A stretch of 64,000 nt of DNA, from contig CANXME010000532.1 in NCBI GenBank assembly GCA_948144175.1, positions 4,029,001 to 4,093,000 of the forward strand, given 5' to 3'. Of the stretch, positions 30,540 to 41,559 are shown piece after piece. The translations under genes were made by a program, and so were the position numbers. This stretch comes from Closterium sp. NIES-65. Lineage: Eukaryota > Streptophyta > Zygnematophyceae > Desmidiales > Closteriaceae. The number at the start of each line of letters is the position of its first letter. Within the stretch, counting starts at the first letter, position 1. Below the pieces are notes generated by a model. That model had not been told where the DNA came from. It did no database searches and was given only the letters and a program-made list of their open reading frames with translations.

Positions 30540-31359
30540 TTTTATAGGCACAGTAGGCTTGAATGTGGATAAACCGAAAGATAGAGTGCGCAATCGGATT
30601 TCTTCACAGCGGCTTTAAACATTTATAGCGATCTGGTTAGAGCTTCAAATGAACTGATTCAAATTGGATCTGGAGCATCTTAACGTCATCTAACCCCTAA
30701 ACCCTGATTTGATCAAGTATTGATGATGCAACATCAGTTTAAACGAACGGCCCTATGGCGGCCACTATAGTCTTAGAACTCTGATTAGGAAGAGTTACGA
30801 GTTGGGAATGACTCCCAGCTCCTACAAACCCCAAGAGCCGAGGTACAGTGATGTGGAACAGTGCCACACTGTCCCCAACCATGAAGAGTATCGAAACTAC
30901 CCTCCACAAGCGCCTAAACCAAAAGAAATGTTACACTACACAAAGTAATGTAACTATTCTCACTATCTTGAGCTGTACCCTTTTTCGGGGGCTTCGAGAT
31001 GACTCGAATCTTGAATTCAAGGCTCTTGTTCTTCACCATAAACTCATCCTTGAGTTTTTGAAGGGTCTGCTGCACACACCTGCGACACGCCGAACGTTCG
31101 ACACGCGACAAAATAGAAACCGCGCACGAGACACATGACAATTTAGAAATCGCACACGAGACACAAATGACTGCGTAACAGGCGACTAGCGACAACTCGC
31201 TATTAACTTGACATACACATTCAACATTATGACACATCATTCACACGCTAGTATAAGCATGCGATATATATTATTTCATGCCCTCATACCATTCCATGCA
31301 CACACGCATGCAGACAGACAGACAACAAGCTGAGTGCAAACCGTAGGGTTGTACCAACA
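30540..31359 (-). repeat. Solo LTR of family X (820 bp), inverted copy
   Basis: The minus strand starts TGTTGGTACAACCC at 31359 and runs to 30540, flanked by GCCTT (30535-30539) and ACCTT (31360-31364). It aligns along its length with 20626-21827 once the TRIM there is removed. The shared text includes a GGTGTGTGCAGCAGACC block and AAAGCCGCTGTG. It sits inside Copia RT; the RT text SQHEGVHFFQAL before it continues after it. Confidence 0.88.
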
Positions 31360-32260
31360 ACCTTTGCTCCCAGCCCAAAGACGTCCACTCTTTGGGTGTT
31401 GCTGCATATTACACCACATCGCGAATACGAGTTACACTCCTTGGGATTCTCCACAGCGTTCCTTGAGGGGAGCCTGCCTAGCTTCACGAGCTCTTTACCT
31501 CCTAGGACCCAGTGGCAGCTGCGTCGACCTGTCTATGGCCTGCACCATGCTCCTCGTGAGTGGCACGACACACTTTGCACAATACTTGCAGCGCCTGACT
31601 TCTTTCGCACAACCCATCACTCTTCGTTCGCTATAGCTCGACACCGTTCTTTTTTCTGGTTTACGTTGACGACCTGGTATTCGCCATTGCCAACCGATGC
31701 GCATTGGCCTCCGTGAAGGAGGAATTACAAAGGAGACACAGTTGCACGGACCTTGGTAAGCTGCAGCGCTACCTTGGCCTGTAGATCACCAGGGACAGGG
31801 CAGCTCGCACCATTACGCTGACGTAGTCGCATATGGTCAAGCAGCTTCTCACGCAGTTTTGCTTCCCGTTCTCCAAGGTACAACTCACCACTCTTGCTGT
31901 GGATCAAGGGCTCACAGCTCCACCTTTGGATGGGCCATTCGAGTCCAACAATCTATATCCTGAGCTGGTGGGTTGTCTCATGTACCTGATGACATGTAGT
32001 CGCCCAGACCTAGCTTACCCTCTTAACATCCTGGCGCGCTTTGTTGCACCTGGGAGACACCAACCCTCCTAATGGTACGCTGCTAAGAGGGTGGCAACGC
32101 ATATGGTGAGTATATTAGGCATGAAACTTGACCTTGGAGGGAAGTAGCCAGTTACCTTTATAAGTTTCTTGGACACGTCATGGGTCGACAATGCTGAGTC
32201 AAGCGTGAAAGAGAGTGACTCGACACCAGACGTCCGACACATGTTCCTAAGCTAAAAGCA
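31360..32260 (+). pseudogene. RT core to RNase H start in family-1 copy 2
   Basis: Reads REYELHSLGFSTAFLEGSL (about 31427), LRRPVYGLHHAPREWHDTL (about 31510), a W-F-T-L-T-T-W-Y segment where the YVDD box belongs (about 31660), then the tether: VKQLLTQFCFPFSK (about 31835), YPELVGCLMYLMTCSRPDLAYPL (about 31957) and RNase H-like LDTSWVDNAES (about 32167). The order and wording match Copia RVT_2. Strongly decayed. Confidence 0.8.
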
Positions 32261-32589
32261 GCTATAGGTCCAAGCCTAGGCATGCAAGACTGAGAAGAAC
32301 TAATAACACTATAGTCGTCGTCATATAGGACAAGATTAGCATACAAAGCAGCACGCACAACAGGCCTATCCATAGTGAACACCTGGTGGCCCCTGTCGCG
32401 CAAGGAGAAGTAGGTACATCGGCCAAAGCTGCGGTGCATAACGGTCCAAGGCACGTATTGGCCACCTCCGGCATGACTCCATTCATGCTGAGGGATCCAG
32501 GGCTGGGGCTGCTGTTGTTGATGCTGCTAACCCTGTGGCTGCAACCACTGTTGCTGCTGATGTTGCGTCGACATAGTATTCTACTTGGC

Positions 32590-33290
32590 ATGGGGTGTGG
32601 CAGCTCTAGTGGCGGTTTTAGTAGCGGCTAGAGTGGCTGTGGCGGCTGGAGTAGGGGCAGTAGCGGCTACATTAGGGGCGGCAATGGCTGTAGTGGCAGG
32701 AGCACAAGCAACAGCGGTTGTAGTGGCATTATCAGGGGCACCAGTGGTGCAGTCAGCAGTGGCATTAGCTCTAGTGGCGGTGGTTGGCTACAGCGGTAGC
32801 ACCACTAGCTGCAGCGGCGGCGGCAGCAGCTGGAGTGGCGGCGGTAGTAGCTACAGCAGCGGCAGCACTAGTTGCGGTGGCGGTGGCAGTAGCTGTAGCG
32901 ACGGGAGTAGTGGCTAAAGCAAGGACGGCATTGGCTATAGCGGTAGTAGGAGGGCCGGCAGTGTCTTGAGCAGGCAGTAACACAGGCGGCAGTCGCTGTA
33001 GCAGACAGTAACAGGGGCGGTAGTGGCTATAGCAGGCAGTATCAGTGCGGTAAGGGCTGTAGCGGTAGTAGCAGGGGCAGCAGTGGCTATTGCAGGCGTT
33101 AGCAAATGTGGCAGTGGTTGTAGCAGGCACTTACAAGGGCGGCAGTGGCTATATCAGATAGTTTCAGTGGCGGTAGTGGTTGTAGCGGCAGTGACAGGGG
33201 TAGAAATGGCAGTAGCATGCAGTCGCACAGGCGGCAGCAGCTGTAGCAGGCAGTTCCAAGGGCGGCTATAGTAGCAGTCGGGCTAGAATT
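32590..33290. repeat. Minisatellite, about 700 bp, on GGCGGTAGTGGCTGTAGCAGG-like units
   Basis: A degenerate array of roughly 18-24-bp units with the common words GTAGCAGGCAGT and GGCAGTGGCTATAG. In translation it gives Ala/Val or Ser/Gly repeats on one strand and Tyr/Cys/Pro on the other. It lies between the primer-binding site and the gag-like start of element G, or just downstream of that start. Runs of 21 and 9 G at 33302-33332 follow. Confidence 0.85.
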
Positions 33291-33364
33291 GGGCTAGGCA
33301 CGGGGGGGGGGGGGGGGGGGGGTGGGGGGGGGCTTAATAGGATCTAGACCGAGCTCAGATACCA

Positions 33365-33499
33365 TGACATGATTTGAGAGATGAAATTGTGCACTATAAT
33401 ATCGAGAGTACAAGGAACAAGTTATATCCTCACTATGAACTAGCCCTAATCTAGCCTACATAACTATATAAACATAACATGCAAATATATAGTTCGACA
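33365..33499 (-). repeat. Probable 5' LTR of element G (about 135 bp)
   Basis: The minus strand starts TGTCGAACTATATATTTGC and ends AAATCATGTCA, followed by the primer-binding site. It is AT-rich in a GC-rich neighbourhood. The outer end is chosen from the TG dinucleotide and from where copy a homology stops. No partner LTR is visible, so this end is uncertain. Confidence 0.6.
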
Positions 33500-33504
33500 G
33501 CACC

Positions 33505-35560
33505 ATCATGCTTTGTTGAACTCTTAATTGTGTTGATGCAGACGTGCGCAAGCCTCCCATGGCATCGACTTTGTCGCATAGGCGATCGTTCGCAGAGCCG
33601 CCACCACAATCGACCTTGAGGTCAAGTTTGTCGAGCTCACTGAGCAATGGTACAGGTCGGTACACAGGACTCGGCCGGTATACTTTGCTCGACGAAGCAC
33701 GTCCCCAGCCAGCGTGACGAGCAGCATCTTGTTTTCGTCAACCTTTAGTCTCACGACGATGTCATTTAGCTAGCTGGCCAACAGTAGATTCACCTGCACG
33801 CCCAGAATGTAGAGTACCTTGGGGACAAGTATCCGCTTCCCGACCTTCCCTTGCAGAGTGATGGTGCCGCAGCCCTCGAGGGTCTGCAGAGCCCCGTTGA
33901 AGCCACACACATGCTGCACATCGTCGCTTGGTGCCATGTCGATGAAGGCCTCCATCGTCCCCATCAGGTGGTGCGAGCAGCCGATGTCGAGGAGCACCAC
34001 AGACATGCTCGTTTGCACGGTGGCCGTGACCGCCTTAAAGTCCTCGCCAGCCTCTGGCGCTAGCAAGACTATCGGCTCCACCATGTCGACCATCGAGCAC
34101 GACGCCTTCCCGTCGCCTCAACCCTCGCCGCTAAAGTTGTCGACGTCCTTCGCCGACGACGTCTTCTTCGACGCAAGCTTCTCCTTGCGCGACTTCTCAT
34201 CTCGACATGGGCGACGACTGGCTGACCATCCACAGCCTCCTTTGTTGTCATCCTTGCTGCTATCGTCACGGTTGAGACACTCAAAGGAGAGGTGGTCAGG
34301 GTCACCACAGACCCAGCACTCCCGCCGTCGACCACCACCGTTTTGATCGCTGTCCCGGGCCGACTTCTTCTGGTCAACATCCTACGTCGACCTCCCACCC
34401 TCACTGCCCCTGCTGACAACTTTGTTTCATCGGGGTGGCGTAGTTTGCCTGCAAAAGGAGCTCCATGGGCCGTTTTGCCTCCTGCATAGCCTCATCCTTG
34501 ACGATGTGGCTGTTCAGTGTGTCCTTGTCAAGCGACTCTCGCACGCCGGGCAAGCGACTCTCGCATCAAGTTGTAGCCACTCAGCAAGCCCTTGATGATG
34601 TGCGTGATGTGCAACACCATCGAGTAGTCGACACTAGCAATCCTCATGTCGATGAGGAGTTGTCGATATCGGTTGCAGTAGTCCGTTGCCAAATCCTGCT
34701 CACCCATCCTAATGTGAGTCAGCTGCTCCTCTACGTGGCCGATGTACAATTCGTTCGCCGCCTGGTATGCCGACAAGATGAAACGCCATGCCTGGTGGCC
34801 TTTGTCTAGTCGATGTCGACACTGCTTCAGTGTAATCTGCATCATCGACAAGGAACACCTCAAGATGACCATGAAGGTCAGCAGGTGAGAAGAATGAAAC
34901 TCCACTCGTAGCTTGACCTTATCCTCATCCAATATCGGCCCGTCACCGTCGACGAAGCACTTCAGCTCGACGATCTCCAGCTAAGGCTCGATGGACTCCC
35001 TCCACGTGATAAGGTCCCGTTGGCCTTACAGCAGTGTAGGAACGACGATCTTGTCCTGCGAAAACTTGAAGTAGTTGTACGCCGGTGCGATCCTGCCCAC
35101 CGCCACATGCGTCGTCGATGTGGGCCGAGCGACGTCGTCCATCAGCGTCTGCACGCCAGCTGCCTGCGGTCGCTGTCGACCGCTGCACTCGCGCCTGGCT
35201 CCCACCCATGCCACCGTCAACAAACCTGATCACTCCTCTCTTCTTCGTGCCCTCACCACTGCAGACTTGGTCACCGCCGTCAACCTCCTCATCAACGCCA
35301 GCTTCTTTGTGCACCGACTGACGAGAAGCAGGTCGGGAGGGGTGTTCCGTTGCCCACTGCGCACGGATCCCTAGGAGCACCACCTCCGAGGGAATCATCG
35401 ACCGGAACTCGCCAGCCAAGTGGTGTCTCTTCACATCAGACAATTGTGCCTCCAGTGTATCCTCTACCATGCTATCCTTTGTCGAGATAGGCGTCATGGT
35501 CTGCATGGGCTGCCGGCCTACAAAAGACTTAGGTAAGTGTGCAATCGGCTACTAGTCTAA
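33505..35560 (-). pseudogene. Gag-protease region of copy a
   Basis: Leftward from 35506: a gag leader with YNYFKFSQDKIVVPTLL (about 35080), LLTFMVILRCSLSMMQITLKQC (about 34880), HQAWRFILSAYQAANELYIGHVEEQLTHIRMGEQDLATDYCNRYRQ (in parts, 34800-34660), HITHIIKGLLSGYNLM, a zinc-knuckle zone (about 34260-34330), then a protease-like MSVVLLDIGCSHHLMGTME (about 33990) and ILVPKVLYILGVQVNLLLA. More diverged from copies b-d-f than these are from each other. Fossil. Confidence 0.8.
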
Positions 35561-36049
35561 AGGTTCCTTGCGGGGTCGTCCACACTCACCGTACCATGTG
35601 GAGATTCACTTTACAACGATAGTGGGAGCTAGACTACGAGGTTGGAACAAGCTGTGTGAGTGATTGTAGCTTTGTTTGCATTCACTAACACTTACAGTTT
35701 CACGAAAGAATTAGCAAGATTTTCACTAGCGAAGTAGGGATTACATAATGAACAAACAATGGCAAGAATGACTACATCAAAGCCTAGCAACCTAGCAGGC
35801 AAGCTGATCGACTGCCAGCGCAGCAACATTGACAGTCTACCAGCATTGCATAGAGGTACCACGCCAGCGTTTTGAAAGCACGACCTGCCAACAGAGCAAG
35901 TTAGTGGCCTGCCAATGCTCCACCAGGGCGGCTTGCAAACATTGCATTCGCAAGTGATAGTAGCGCATGTGCGCACCCACTTCGAGGGTGTGCAGCGACG
36001 GTTGAGCACGTTCTCTACCGTTGCGTGGGTGCCAAGTTGGCCAGGTGCC

Positions 36050-37128
36050 TGTTAACGAGAGTGGAGTGTTGGCCCCACCCTCGCGTGGGCAACGCCGATG
36101 ACTTGGTCGGATGTACGAGAGTAGTAGCCAACCGTTCACAGTGGGAGGGCTGCTCGACAGGCTTCCTCGAGCTGCAAGGGACTGCTGTGGTGTTGCTGTT
36201 GACTAGGGAGCTCGACAGCTGCAACTGACTGGTCTGGGCGACGGTTGGGCCATCGACCAGGAAGAGCAGTTCGACCGAGAGGTCGACGGAGCAGTCTGTC
36301 GACCTGCAGCTCGACCGGGAGGTCGACGGAGCAGTCCGTCAACCTTCAGTTCGACCGGGAGGTCGACGAAGCAGTCCGTCGACCTGACAAGTGAGCAGCG
36401 GTCGATGAGGGGAGCTCGGCGACATCAGCGGGCAGTTCTGATCGACGGAAGGGGTCCGACGACCACGGGGTAGCTGTGGTCGACCAGGGGCACCTGGTGG
36501 TCGACCAAAGGGAGGTGTGGTCGACTAGAGGCACCTGGTGGTCGACCGGAGGCACTAGTGGTGTCCAGGTCGACCGGATAACCTGCTTGACGAGTTTTGC
36601 GGAGACACACGAATGTCATCAAGGTCGCTATAGCGAAGGCAACGTCGGGCTGGTATCCCGAAGTCGATGTGGCTCGTCAGACGCAAACAACAGCCGACGG
36701 ATGCACAGCAATGCAAGTCGGGCCAATCGTCTGCGCGCACCTACGAGCGTGCGCACTGCTGCCATCTACGGGTGCAACGCGGGACAGCCACACTGCTGCA
36801 GCGTTGGCACGCCGTCGACCTGTTGCGTTGGCAGGTCGCTCTTCTGCAGTGCTGGCGCGGCTCCTCTACGCAACACTGGCAGGCAGTCGACCAAGCTGTG
36901 CTGGCGGTCAACCAGGCTAGCTGCAGGATTGCTAGGTGCTTTATGTAGTCATTGTTGTCATTGCTTGCTAGATCATTCTGTAATTCCAACTTTGCTAGTG
37001 GAAACTCTTGCTGATTTCTCCCGTAAATGCGCAAGCACTAAAGAACTAAGCAAAACTACGATCACTCCTAGTAGTTCGTGCCAACCCCCGTAGTCTAGCT
37101 CACTACTGTTGTAGAGTGACTCTCTGCA
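36050..37128 (+). repeat. 5' LTR of copy b (1079 bp)
   Basis: Starts TGTTAACGAGAGTGG and ends GAGTGACTCTCTGCA, followed by the primer-binding site. A block of GGTCGACC-type palindromes is at 36240-36570. Subtype differs from copies c and d, for example in the ACTAAAGAACTAAGC end region shared with the 3' LTR. Confidence 0.9.
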
Positions 37129-37287
37129 TGGTGCGGCGAGCGTGGAACGGCCCTGGAAGTTACCTTCAGATAGGAGCCGACTTTTGCACCTACTAAGTCG
37201 TTCGTAGGCCGGCAGCAGCGTAAATCACCATGGTCGGCCCCGTAGTTGATGCGGGCGTAGCGGACACCTTGGAGGCACGCTTGACTG

Positions 37288-39274
37288 ATGCGCGGAAACG
37301 CACTGCGGATGGCGAGTACGGGAAGATCCCCTAGGCAATCGTCAAGTTTGGACCGTGCACAGTGGGCGACGGAGCACTCGTCCCGTCCTGCCTCTCCCCG
37401 ACCGGTGCAGAACGAAGGTGGCGTCGACGACAAGGTCAACGGTGTTGCACGAGTCAGCGGCAGCGAAGGCACAAAGCAGAGAGGGGTGATCAAGGTCGAT
37501 GGTGGCGTCGACGGGATAGAGGCGCGGGGGCAACGGTCGACGGCGCCTGCACGCAGCTCGCGTGGCGACGTTGATGGTCAACGTCGCTCTCCTCTACGAA
37601 GCGGTGGAGATATCTCGGCGACGACACATGTGACGGCGGGCGAGATTGCGCCGGCGTGTGGCTACTTCAAGTTCTTGCCGGACCGGATCACCGTCGCCTC
37701 ACTGCAAGGTTGACGGGATCTCATTACCTGGAGGGAGTCGATAGAACCTTAGCTGGAGGTCGCCAGGCCGAAGGGCTTCGCCGACGGCACTGTGCCCATC
37801 CCGCCAGAGGAGGATGTCGAGCTGCGCAGAGAGTTTCGTGCTGCTCACCTTCATGGTCATCTCGAGGTGTTGCTCGCTGGTGGTGCAGCTAGCGCTCAGG
37901 AGCTGTCGAGAGCGACTCAGTGCTGGTCACCAGGCATGGCGCTTCATCCTGTCGACGTACGAGGCGAAAAACGATCTGTACATCGGACAGCTGAAGGAGA
38001 AGATGACTCACATCGGATGGGCGAGGAGGAGTCCGCGGCGGACTACTGCAACCGTGCTCGACGGATCCTAGCTGAGATGTGGATGGCGGGCGCCGAGTAC
38101 TCGACGGCGTCCTACATCACCCACGTCGTCAAGGGCCTGCCGCGCAGCTACAACCTCATGAAGAGGATGATGATGGTGCCCAGCACACGTGGACGAGGAC
38201 TCCATCACCAGCTACATCCTCCAAGATGAGGCGATGCAGGAGGCAGAACAGCGGAAGGAGCTCCTTCCGCCGACGAAGCAAAATCGTCAGCAGGAGTAGC
38301 GCGGGAAGCGGGGCGGAGGTGGTAGCGGAGGTGGGCGATCGACGAAGGGCATCAACGAGAAGAAGTCAACGCGGGACAAGGGCCGTGGAGGTGGTGGTCG
38401 ACGGCGGGAGTGCTGGATCTGTGGCTACCCTGACCATCTCTCCTTCGAATGCCCTGACCGCAATGACAGCGACGAGGACAACACCAAGGGCGGTCGTGGT
38501 CAGTCAACCAGTCGTCGCCCCCGTCGAGATGAGAAGAAGCGCAAGGAGAAGCAGACGACGAAGAAGACGCTGTCGATGAAGGATGTTGACACCTCCAGCA
38601 GCAAGGGCCGAGGTGACGGGGTGGCGTCGTGCTCAATGGTCCGCGTGGTGGAGTTGACGGTCTCGCTGGCGCCGGAGACTGGCAAGGACTTCCAGGTGGT
38701 AGCAGCAACTGTGCAAGCCAACCCGATGGCGGTGTTGCTCGACAGCGGTTGCTTTCACCACCTGATGGGGACAAAGGCGGTCTTCATCGACATGGCGCCA
38801 AGCGATGATGTGAAGCACGTGCGTGGATTCAACGGGGCACTGCAGCCCGTCGAGGGTCGCGAAACCGTCGCTCTGCAAGGGGAGGCCGCGAAGCAGGTCC
38901 TCATCCCCGACTTGCTCTACGTTCCGGGCGTCCAAGTGAACCTGTTAACTGCTGGCCAGCTGAAGGAGAGTGGAGTGCGGCTGCAAGGCGCCGGCAACGA
39001 GATGTTGCTCATCGCCGTGACCGGCGAGGTGCTCGGTCGAGCACACTACACCAAACGAGTCCTCTACACCGAACTTCGCCCCTGCTCGACGCGGTCGCCG
39101 TCAACCAAGGTGGTGGCTCTTCGGGCGATCGTCTTGGCGATGGAGTCGACCCCTGACTGGTTGCATGTGAGGCTTGCACACGTCGGCATTGTCACGATCA
39201 AGAGCTCGGCAAAGCATGAAGTTGCTACTGGGCTTGTCATCAAGCCGTCGACCAGAGCGGACTCGCCGTGTATT
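37288..39274 (+). pseudogene. Gag, zinc knuckle, protease and GAG-pre-integrase of copy b
   Basis: CGYFKFLPDRITVA (about 37660), LLTFMVISRCC (about 37845), HQAWRFILSTYEAKNDLYIGQLKEK (about 37935), YITHVVKGLPRSYNLMKRM (about 38112), zinc knuckle CWICGYPDHLSFEC (about 38414-38455), protease-like MAVLLDSGCFHHLMGTKAVF (about 38730), VLIPDLLYVPGVQVNLL (about 38905) and LHVRLAHVGIVTIKSSAKHEVATGL (in parts, about 39165). Stops at the insertion point of copy c; the adjoining integrase text resumes at 46784. Fossil. Confidence 0.88.
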
Positions 39275-40353
39275 TGTCAACGGGAGTTGTTGTTGGCCTC
39301 GTCCTTGCTTGGGCGGAGCCTACTTCGTGGTTGGGTGTACGAGAGGTACAGCCGACTTGCAGCAGTGGGCGACGCCGACTTGGGCGAGCTGGTTGACGGG
39401 GTTGGTCGACTTGCACGGGGCCACTGCAATGTCGCCGACTTGGGAAGCCGGCGGCCGTCTTCAACTGGTGGTCCGCGATGTGGCGCGTCGTCCTGGAGGT
39501 CGGCGCCGACTTGCAAGGTCGCCGATTGGCAAGGTCGCTGACTTGCGAGGTCGCCGACTTGCGAGGTTGCCGACTCGGGAGGTCGCCGACTTCAAGAGGT
39601 CGACGTAAACCCTAAACCCTTCGGGTAGTTGACTTGGGTGGTCGGCTGACAACTGCGCTGGTCGACATGGAGCTGATCGACCTGGAGCTGGTCAACCTAG
39701 GGTGTGGTTGACCTGGTGAGGCCGACTTGGAGTGGTCGTCGACTTGGGAGGTTGACGGGCACATCCAGGAGCAGCTGGTCGACGTGGTTGCCCGGTCGAC
39801 CGGGTTACCTGGGGGACGAGGCTATGCGGAAGAGTGCGACGGTCGCCCAGGCGATGTTGGCGAGGCTGACCTCGGGGGTGGTATCCCGAGGTGGACGTGG
39901 CGGATCAGATGGAGTCATCAGCACGAGGATGACACAGTGTGTGCGTTGTGCAGGTGACGAGGCTTAACATGCCAATCATCTGCAAGCACCTGCGAAGTAG
40001 GTGCGCTGCTGTTCTGCGGGAGCAACGCTTGCACGCCGACAACCTGTAGCTTTGGCACGCCGTCGACTTTGCACCGCTGGAGCGCGGTCGACCAAGTCGT
40101 GCTGGAACGCGGTCGACCATGCTGCGCTGGCAGTCTACCGGCCTGAATGCTAGCTCTGATGTGGTCTTGTCTTGCCAACTTCATTGTACCGTTGTTGTCA
40201 ATTTTCTCTAGTGAAACTCTTGCCCAATTGCCCTGTGACCTAGCAAGCAGTATGTGCACTAGGAAAACGACTAAGGAACAGAGAACACAGAGATCATACG
40301 AGCATCCTTGCCCAACCCGTAGTCTAGCTCCCGTTGTAGTAGTTATCTCCGCA
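39275..40353 (+). repeat. 5' LTR of copy c (1079 bp)
   Basis: TGTCAACGGGAGTTG ... AGTTATCTCCGCA, then the primer-binding site. It contains a short interstitial telomere-like stretch (GTAAACCCTAAACCCTT, about 39605-39621), a GTCGAC-rich zone (39640-39810), and the CGGTCGACC-containing 3' part near 40085-40125. Confidence 0.92.
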
Positions 40354-41485
40354 TGGTGCGGTGAGCGCGGATGGCACACGACTTACCTTTCAGTCAGGTT
40401 GACGTAGAAGTCACTTTCCTAAGCTGTTCGTAGGCCGGCAGCCGTGCAGTCACTAGCGTGCGCGTAGATGAGGCCAAGGGAATGGAGACTTCGAAGCACA
40501 GCTGGAGGACGCGAGGAGACACCATGGGGCCCAGGAGTACTGAACGATCCCCTGGGCGGTTGTGGAGGTTGGAATTCGCACCATGTGGGCGATGTTGCAC
40601 CCTTCTCGACCTGCGTCTCCTCGATCGGTGGACACAGAGGGCGGCGTCGACGTGGGCGTCAACGCCGGTGGTGGCCAAGTCGGCAGCAATGCGGGAGGCA
40701 CAGCGAGGCAGCGTTGTGTGATACACGCCGATGAAGTCGGCAGCGTTCAAGCGCGAGGGATGCGATCGGCGGTGGCTGCAATCTCCTCGCAGGGTGGCGT
40801 CAGAGGTCGACGAAGCGGACAGTCGCCGATGTCGGCGACCCACGTGACAGCGAGCGGGATTGCGCCGAGCTACGGCTACTTCAAGTTTACGCTGGACAAG
40901 ATCTCGCTCACCCCTCCGCTTGTCGGTCGACCCGACATCCTCACCTGGAAGGAAGCTATTGAGCACCAGCTGGAGATGGCTGGGCTCATCAGCTTCACCC
41001 GAGGAACCATGGCGACACTGGACGACCCCGACTTGCGAGCTGAGTTTCGCGCCGTGCAGCTGTTGACCTTCACGGTCATCTCGCGGTGCTGCTCGCCGGG
41101 CGTACAGATCGCCTTGAAGTGGTGCCAAGAGTACCTCGACGCCGGCCACCAGGCGTGGCACTTCATCGAGTCGACCTACCAAGTCACCGACGACTTGTTC
41201 ATCACCCAGCTAGAGGGGCAGCTAACGCACCTACGTATGGGCGACGAGGAGACGGCGACCGACTACTGCAACCGGGCCTAGCGAATTCTTGCCACCATCA
41301 GGATGGCCGACGCGCAGTACTCGACGGTGTCGTACGTCACCCACATCATGCAGGGACTCTCGAGCAGCTACAATCTCCTAACGCGGTTGTCGATGGCGCC
41401 GAGCACGAGGACGATGCTCAACGAGGACAACTTGACCTCGTACATCCTGCAAGACGAGGCGATGCAGGAGGCTGAGCGGTCCTAA
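40354..41485 (+). pseudogene. Leader and gag of copy c
   Basis: After the primer-binding site comes a leader of about 200 bp, then YGYFKFTLDKISLTPPLVGRP (in parts, about 40868), DILTWKEAIEHQLEMAGLIS, LLTFTVISRCCSPGVQIALKWC (in parts, about 41063), HQAWHFIESTYQVTDDLF (about 41150), QLTHLRMGDEETATDYCNRA (about 41220) and SYVTHIMQGLSSSYNLL (about 41330). It resembles UBN2-type plant Copia gag. Fossil. Confidence 0.85.
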
Positions 41486-41559
41486 GGAGCTATTGGCGCA
41501 GGCAAACTTCGTCAGCCCGGTGAAGCAAGGAGGTCGATCAGGGCAGCGCGGACAGTCTA

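Larger units (their letters stand above)
26220..32260 (+). mobile_element. Copia-type LTR retrotransposon, family 1, copy 2 (broken, with two solo LTRs inside)
   Basis: The order matches copy 1 and extends further: gag end (Gln-rich, about 26230), protease-like region, GAG-pre-integrase, integrase core, Gly/Glu-rich linker, RT and the start of RNase H. The RT part is split by two solo LTRs, at 29518-30487 (duplication ATGTG) and 30540-31359 (GCCTT/ACCTT). Between them lies only a short RT piece. No LTRs of its own are recognised. It is heavily decayed, with well over ten breaks, and is clearly older than its guests. Confidence 0.85.
32260..33499 (-). mobile_element. 5' part of another LTR element (element G) with initiator-Met PBS
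   Basis: On the minus strand: an AT-rich LTR (33365-33499), primer-binding site TGGTATCTGAGC (33353-33364), poly-C, a large minisatellite (32590-33290), and then a gag-like start MSTQHQQQQWLQPQG (about 32570) followed by EWSHAGGGQYVPWTVMHRSFGRCTYFSLRDRG (two overlapping readings) to about 32270. No second LTR or pol is found to the left, where family-1 Copia begins. The LTR's outer end abuts decayed copy a, suggesting insertion there. The family is not determined. Confidence 0.6.
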
